DNA from: Anoplopoma fimbria
Taxonomy: Eukaryota; Chordata; Actinopteri; Perciformes; Anoplopomatidae
Assembly (NCBI RefSeq): GCF_027596085.1
Contig: NC_072458.1
Location: 23,342,062 to 23,406,061 of the forward strand
DNA: 64,000 nt
Direction: 5' to 3'
Below, piece by piece: positions 59,535 to 64,000 of the stretch. The notes beneath the pieces were generated by a model. That model was given only the letters and a program-made list of their open reading frames with translations, was not told the origin of the DNA and searched no databases. The translations under genes and the position numbers were made by a program. Within the stretch, counting starts at the first letter, position 1. Each line of letters begins with the position of its first letter.

Positions 59535-60226
59535 CCAGCAGCAACAACAACCCAGCAACAACCAACACCAGCAGCAACAACAACACCAGCAGCAACAACA
59601 ACAGCAGCCAACAACACCAGCAGCAACAACAACACCAGCAACAACAACAGCAACAACAACAACAGCAGCTGCAACAACCACAGCTGCAACCCAGCAACAA
59701 CAACACCAGCTGCAACAACAACAACAACACACAACAGCAGCAACAACAACAACAACCACACAGCAACAACACCAGCAGCAACAACAACATCAAGCAGCAA
59801 CAACAACAACAGCAGCTAACACCAGCTGCAACAACAACCACAGTAGCAGCAACAACAACCACAGCAGGTGCAACTACAACAGCTGCAGCCGCAACAACAA
59901 CACCAGCAGCACAACAACACCAGCACCTGCAACAACAACCACAGCTGTCCCAACAACACCAGCTAACAACAGTAACAACAGCTACAGCAGCAACAACAAC
60001 ACCATTAGCAACAACAACAACAACAACAGCTGCAGCAGGAACAACCACGGCTGCCCCAACACCAACAACAGTTGCCTCAACAACTACAACAACTACCAAA
60101 GCACCTGTCACTAACCCAGCTGCAGCCACAGAAGCAGCAACCACAGTTGCTGCCTCCTCTGGAGTCATCAACAAAACAAGTGTCCTTTTAGTCGTAGCGA
60201 TTGTTACAGCAGTTATTGGGAATTAA
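59202..60226 (+). CDS. Gene E: short-array paralogue of gene C, broken by a frame slip
   Basis: Coding parts are 59202-59244 (signal peptide MMMMKICVILLLCV, identical to gene C) and 59340-60226. The total of 930 nt is a multiple of three and both ends are in the same frame, but two extra bases near 59418-59425 (caacaacacagctg where gene C has caaccacagctg) move the reading to the Gln frame, which meets TAG at 59447-59449, exactly at a Val unit. Later indels bring the frame back, and the conserved KAPVTNPAAATEA, SSGVINKTS and hydrophobic tail are intact. As assembled, it would make only a peptide of about 50 residues. Real pseudogene, or an artefact of sequencing a simple repeat: both fit. If the slips are errors, the product would be a mucin-like protein of about 309 residues. 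Confidence 0.5.
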
Positions 60227-61178
60227 GAAGTGGACTGGAGCAGGAGATTAAATACTAGCAACATTTAGACGCTGTATACATCATGTATTATTTATGAAGA
60301 GGCTGAAGGATTGAACTTAATTTATTGTCATTATTTAACATATACCTGTAATGTATTATTTATTATATGATCAAGCTCTGATATTATGCACTGATGAAGT
60401 ACACTGAAAAGCCTTTTGTTTATTCTTTTGACAAAAGAGACAAAAGACACACATGAACAGCTCTCAAATGAGATATTAAATAGCCATAGTTCAGTTTTTT
60501 GTATTTGATGCTTTACACTGTAAGGAATACTGTGGTGACTGCTGTCATCTGTATTTGTATATCCATGTTAATATGTCATGTAAAGTATTAAAAGTATTAA
60601 ATGATGAAATACAAAGAACAAGAGTGTATTATTTATGGTGTATGAAGTTGCGTCGTATCTATATTTCTTTCTTTTGGTAGTGTGTGATAAGCCAAGGTTG
60701 GCTGGGCATACATCATGAAGCTAATTTTAATATCATTATTACAGAAAAACGGGCAACAGAGATGTCTTTTTTTGACATCACAGGGCAATTGTGAACAGTT
60801 GGGCAATTTTTCATGAACAGCTGGACTTGGTTTTTGCTCGTGATAATAAATAAACTGAATACACTTCATGTGAAACTTTTCTCAACCTTACAAAGTGCTG
60901 TTAGGAGAAAAGATCAGAGGACACTCTAAAAAACAAAGACAAATGCAAATCCATAAAGGCAATGAGATCATTGTTTTCTTAGATTATATATTTTTTAATG
61001 TAGATGCAAACATAGACTGCCAGATGTTGTATTCTAGTACAATGTATTGTTCTTGTGTCTCGTAAGGAAATGTTGACTTGGCATCTATTGTATGTGATAA
61101 AAATAATCTTCATCATTACAGTTAAATATGCTTCGCATACAATCCTACAATGCACCAGAAAGCATGAATAACAAAATA
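60227..61178 (+). other. Gene E 3' UTR and flank
   Basis: Family 3' UTR first (gaagtggactggagcaggag). From about 60530 the sequence follows the gene B flank at 48150-48560. The remainder is A/T-rich with no gene. Confidence 0.5.
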
Positions 61179-61619
61179 CTATCTGAAAGTAAAAAAAGTG
61201 CAGTACTGCTGAACAACAAACTTCCCCCGGCTGTGCCTTGAAATCCTGTCCGTGAAAATCACAAACAGGATTGGTGACAATGGGCAGCCCTGGCGGAGGC
61301 CAACACGCACTGGGAACAAGCTGGACTTTGTGCCGAGTATCCGGACACAGCTCTCACTTTGGTCATACAAGGACCGAATGGCTCGTAGTAACGAACCAGG
61401 TACCCCATATTCCCGCAGTACCCCCCACAGGACTCCCCGAGGGACACGGTCGAAGGCCTTCTCCAAGTCCACAAAACACATGTAGACTGGATGAGCAAAC
61501 TCCCATGCACCCTCCAACAGACCTGCAAGGGTAAAGAGCTGGTCCACTGTTCCACGTCCAGGACCGAAATTCTCCTGAATCCGAGGTTCGACAATCGGCC
61601 GGAGCCTCCTTTCCAGCAC
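61179..61619 (-). pseudogene. LINE reverse-transcriptase fragment (blocks before the ADD box)
   Basis: 146 codons containing LERRLRPIVEPRIQENFGPG, VYMCFVDLEKAFDRVPRGVL and GLRQGCPLSPILFVIFTDRI. The last 20 codons are unrelated flanking sequence, so truncation is at about 61215-61240. Confidence 0.8.
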
Positions 61620-62600
61620 CCTGGAGTAAACTTTCCCAGGAGGCTGAGCAGTGTGATACCCCTATAATTGGAGCACACTCTCCGGTCCCCCTTTTTGAAA
61701 ATGGGAACCACCACCCCGGTCTGCCACTCCACAGGCACTGTACCCGACTTCCACGTGACTAAAGAGACCTGTCAGCCAAGACAGCCCAACAATGTCCAGA
61801 GCCTTTAGCATCTCCGGGAGAATCTCATCCACTCCTGGCGCTTTGCCGCTGAAGAGCTTTTTAACTACCTCAACGACCTCCGCCAGGCATATGGACGAGA
61901 CTTCCCCTGAGTCTTCAGACTCTGCCTCTTCCACAGAGGACGTGTTGGTCGGGTTCAGGAGTTCCTCAAAGTGTTCTTTCCACCGCTCGACAATATCCCC
62001 AGTCCGGGTCTGCAGTTCTCCCCCCCTGCTGAGCACAGCCTGAGACAAGCCCTGCTTCCCCTTTCTGAGTCGTCTCACGGTTTGCCAGAACTTCCTTGAG
62101 GCCATTTGAAAGTCCTTCTCCATGGCCTCGCCAACTCCTCCCACACCCGGGTTTTTGCCTCACGACTGCCGTAGCTGCAGCCCTTCTGGCCAACCGGTAC
62201 CTGCCTGCTGATTCAGGAGACCCCTGGGCCAACCAAGCCCGAAAGGCCTCCTTCTTCAGCTTGACGGCCTCCTTCACCGCTGGTGTCCACCAGCGGGTTC
62301 TCAGGTTGCCGCCACGACAGGCACCGATCGCCTTCCGACCACAATTTCTAGCAGCAGCTTCCACAATGGAGGATCTGAACATGGCTCACTCGGATTCCAT
62401 GTCCCCAGCCTCCCCCGGGATGCACGAGAAATTATTCCGGAGGTGGGAGTTGAAGACCTCTCGGACAGGGTCCTCAGCCAGACGTTCCCAGTTCACCCTC
62501 ACCACACGTTTGGGTTTACCGGGTCTGTCCGGCAGCCTACCTCCTTTTATGAGTTTCTCCAGATTTCTGCACTTGATTTTAATGGGAGGTTAGCGGTGGC
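61179..62600 (-). mobile_element. 5'- and 3'-truncated LINE: linker and first half of reverse transcriptase
   Basis: Minus-strand frames at 62382-61966, 62144-61662 and 61738-61179 overlap and join into one broken protein. The first has RTRWWTPAVKEAVKLKKEAF (pre-RT linker). The second has GEAGLVSGCAQQGG-like and EEAESEDSGEVSSICLAEV text leading to SGKAPGVDEILPEMLKAL. The third has the RT blocks GRGTVDQLFTLAGLLEGAWE, CFVDLEKAFDRVPRG (first catalytic Asp) and VGLRQGCPLSPILFVIF. The sequence ends just before the xADD catalytic box, so the element is dead. Two or more frame shifts separate the parts. The style is that of a common fish non-LTR clade (Rex/RTE-like); the exact clade is not assigned. 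Confidence 0.8.
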
Positions 62601-63129
62601 ATTATGACATGCCACTGCTAATTATAACATGCCTTTATATCTCTGATGATCTTTTTTCACAACCACTCTTGTTTAAGTGGCATAAGCCCGTTCTTTGTCA
62701 TGTGTGGGAGGTCGGTTCTGTTTTACTGGTGCGTGGTTGGTGTTATCTTAAATTCCACAGTTCCATAAGACCGGATTCAAATTACCATATTTATTTTAAT
62801 CAATTGTAATATTTCTCATTCATTACTTTCATTATTTTACAAAACATGGTCTTTTAAAATAAATAAACACTTCAACACTAAACGAGTAAAAGCATCCCTC
62901 AAAGTTTTTTGTGGGTTTTTTTATCATTACTGATCGTTACTGAATATGACTCGTTTGGAGTTCACTTCCTGCAGAAGTATTTATCTGTGTAGACTGCCCT
63001 CTTTTGTTCTGCAAAGTGAACTACACATTTTGAACTCCTTGTTTTAAACATACCTATTCTCCTACATTTATACTAACAACCTCTGAATACAGTTAAAAGG
63101 CAAATGATTATATCTGTAGTTTTAAGATT
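62601..63129. other. Intergenic DNA, nothing recognised
   Basis: A/T-rich, no coding or RNA gene signal. Confidence 0.5.
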
Positions 63130-63435
63130 ACATTACATTACATTACATTACAGTCATTTAGCAGACGCTTTTCTCCAAAGCGACTTACAGTCAGTAGTAT
63201 ATTACATATCATTCACCCATTCACACACTGATGGTAGCACACTGCTACCATCAAGGTGCCACCATCAGACTCTAACTAACATTCATCATCCAGTCCACAC
63301 CGATGGCAAGCCTTCGGGAGCAACTTGGGGTTAAGTGTCTTGCCCAGGGACACATCGACTGCCGAAGCCGGGTATCGAACCACCGACCTTCTGATTGGAG
63401 AACTACCTTGCTCTCCACTACGCCACAGCCGCCCC
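63130..63435 (-). mobile_element. tRNA-derived SINE with well-kept A and B boxes
   Basis: On the minus strand it starts ggggcggctgtggcgtagtg. An A box (TGGCGTAGTGG) is at 63425-63415 and a consensus B box (GGTTCGATACC) at 63381-63371, the internal RNA polymerase III promoter of a tRNA. The body has gtgtccctgggcaagacact and a core read on the plus strand as cattta gcagacgctttt and ccaaagcgacttacagtcag, widespread in fish SINEs. It ends in a (TAATG)n tail at 63130-63152. It is not a functional tRNA: no full cloverleaf follows. Confidence 0.8.
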
Positions 63436-64000
63436 TGAGATCAACTAGATCACAACATTTTAAAGCATGTAAGATAATAATCAGATGGTTTGTAATCTGA
63501 TCATTAATTATGTTGGAAACCACACATAAATAATCTATTATCAATGCCAGAAATGTTATTTCATACACTCTATTTCAACTTCATTCATTATTTTACTTGA
63601 TTATGGATTTGCAAAGAAACTTCGGTGGAGTGCTTTTGTTTAGCATTATTGACTTTTCTTTTCAGTGTCTGTGTGTGCACACAAAGACCGGCAGTCTCTC
63701 TTTTATGGGGATTGGCAGATCGTTTACATGCTAATTAGGATCACATGGACAAAGACAAAGGGTTTCATCATTATAATAACACAGCTTAGAATAACTCTGT
63801 GGTTTTAGAACACGTCATGAATCTGACGTAGACGTTTCTTAAGAACTAATTTAAGAACAATCTTGGGCAGATATTGGAAAGAAAAACCCATTGTTATTAA
63901 GTGTTACATATTGTGGTGAGATAAAACCATTTTGAATACTTTTGATGATTTCTTTGGAGGAAAAATCTTTTACAGTTTGAATTATAAAATTTTATAATAA
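63436..64000. other. Intergenic DNA at the right edge, nothing recognised
   Basis: A/T-rich sequence without coding or RNA gene signal. Confidence 0.5.

Noticed and set aside
63371..63435. A tRNA gene
   Set aside because: A and B boxes are present, but the acceptor stem does not close and the sequence continues into a SINE body and tail.

Overview
The window looks like nuclear DNA of a ray-finned (teleost) fish. The signs are GT-AG introns, TATA promoters far from their coding exons, fish-type LINE and tRNA-SINE remnants, a solo LTR, defective Ty3/gypsy copies and many microsatellites. No operon-like packing, rRNA, CRISPR or bacterial signal is seen. The species cannot be named from sequence alone.

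Layout. 1-3390: a broken Ty3/gypsy element on the minus strand, almost identical to a second copy at 17154-20541. 3391-4623: a 1.23-kb interspersed repeat with an internal ~21-bp minisatellite, with a second copy at 14362-15594. 5577-10614 (minus): gene A, a signal-peptide exon plus one long exon for an alanine-rich repetitive protein with a hydrophobic, GPI-signal-like tail; a possible 5' UTR exon lies near 12.9-13.0 kb. 10.7-39 kb: gene-poor DNA with LINE, SINE and LTR debris and local duplications. 39.1-60.2 kb (plus): a tandem cluster of four related genes, B, C, D and E. Each has a TATA box, a 5' UTR exon, a 43-nt signal-peptide coding segment ending in phase 1, and a last exon that runs from a Thr/Ala/Pro array to a shared C-terminus ending in a GPI-like hydrophobic tail. 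61.2-62.6 kb: a truncated LINE reverse transcriptase (minus). 63.1-63.4 kb: a tRNA-derived SINE with good A and B boxes.

How the genes fit together. Genes B-E are clear paralogues: 5' UTR, signal exon, splice phase, C-terminus and 3' flank all match. They differ enormously in the array, from about 8 kb in B and about 3 kb in C to under 1 kb in E and almost none in D. The ancestral unit is an 18-nt repeat coding Thr-Thr-Thr-Pro-Ala-Ala, suggesting heavily O-glycosylated mucin-like proteins held on the cell surface. Gene A, inverted about 28 kb away, has the same architecture and tail type but a long alanine-rich, probably helical body, so I infer it is a diverged or convergent member. C and D keep one open frame from signal peptide to tail. 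A, B and E carry frame breaks that could be real or could be assembly indels in simple repeats. I do not recognise the family by name; the composition recalls fish antifreeze glycoproteins and alanine-rich antifreeze proteins, but no such function is shown here.
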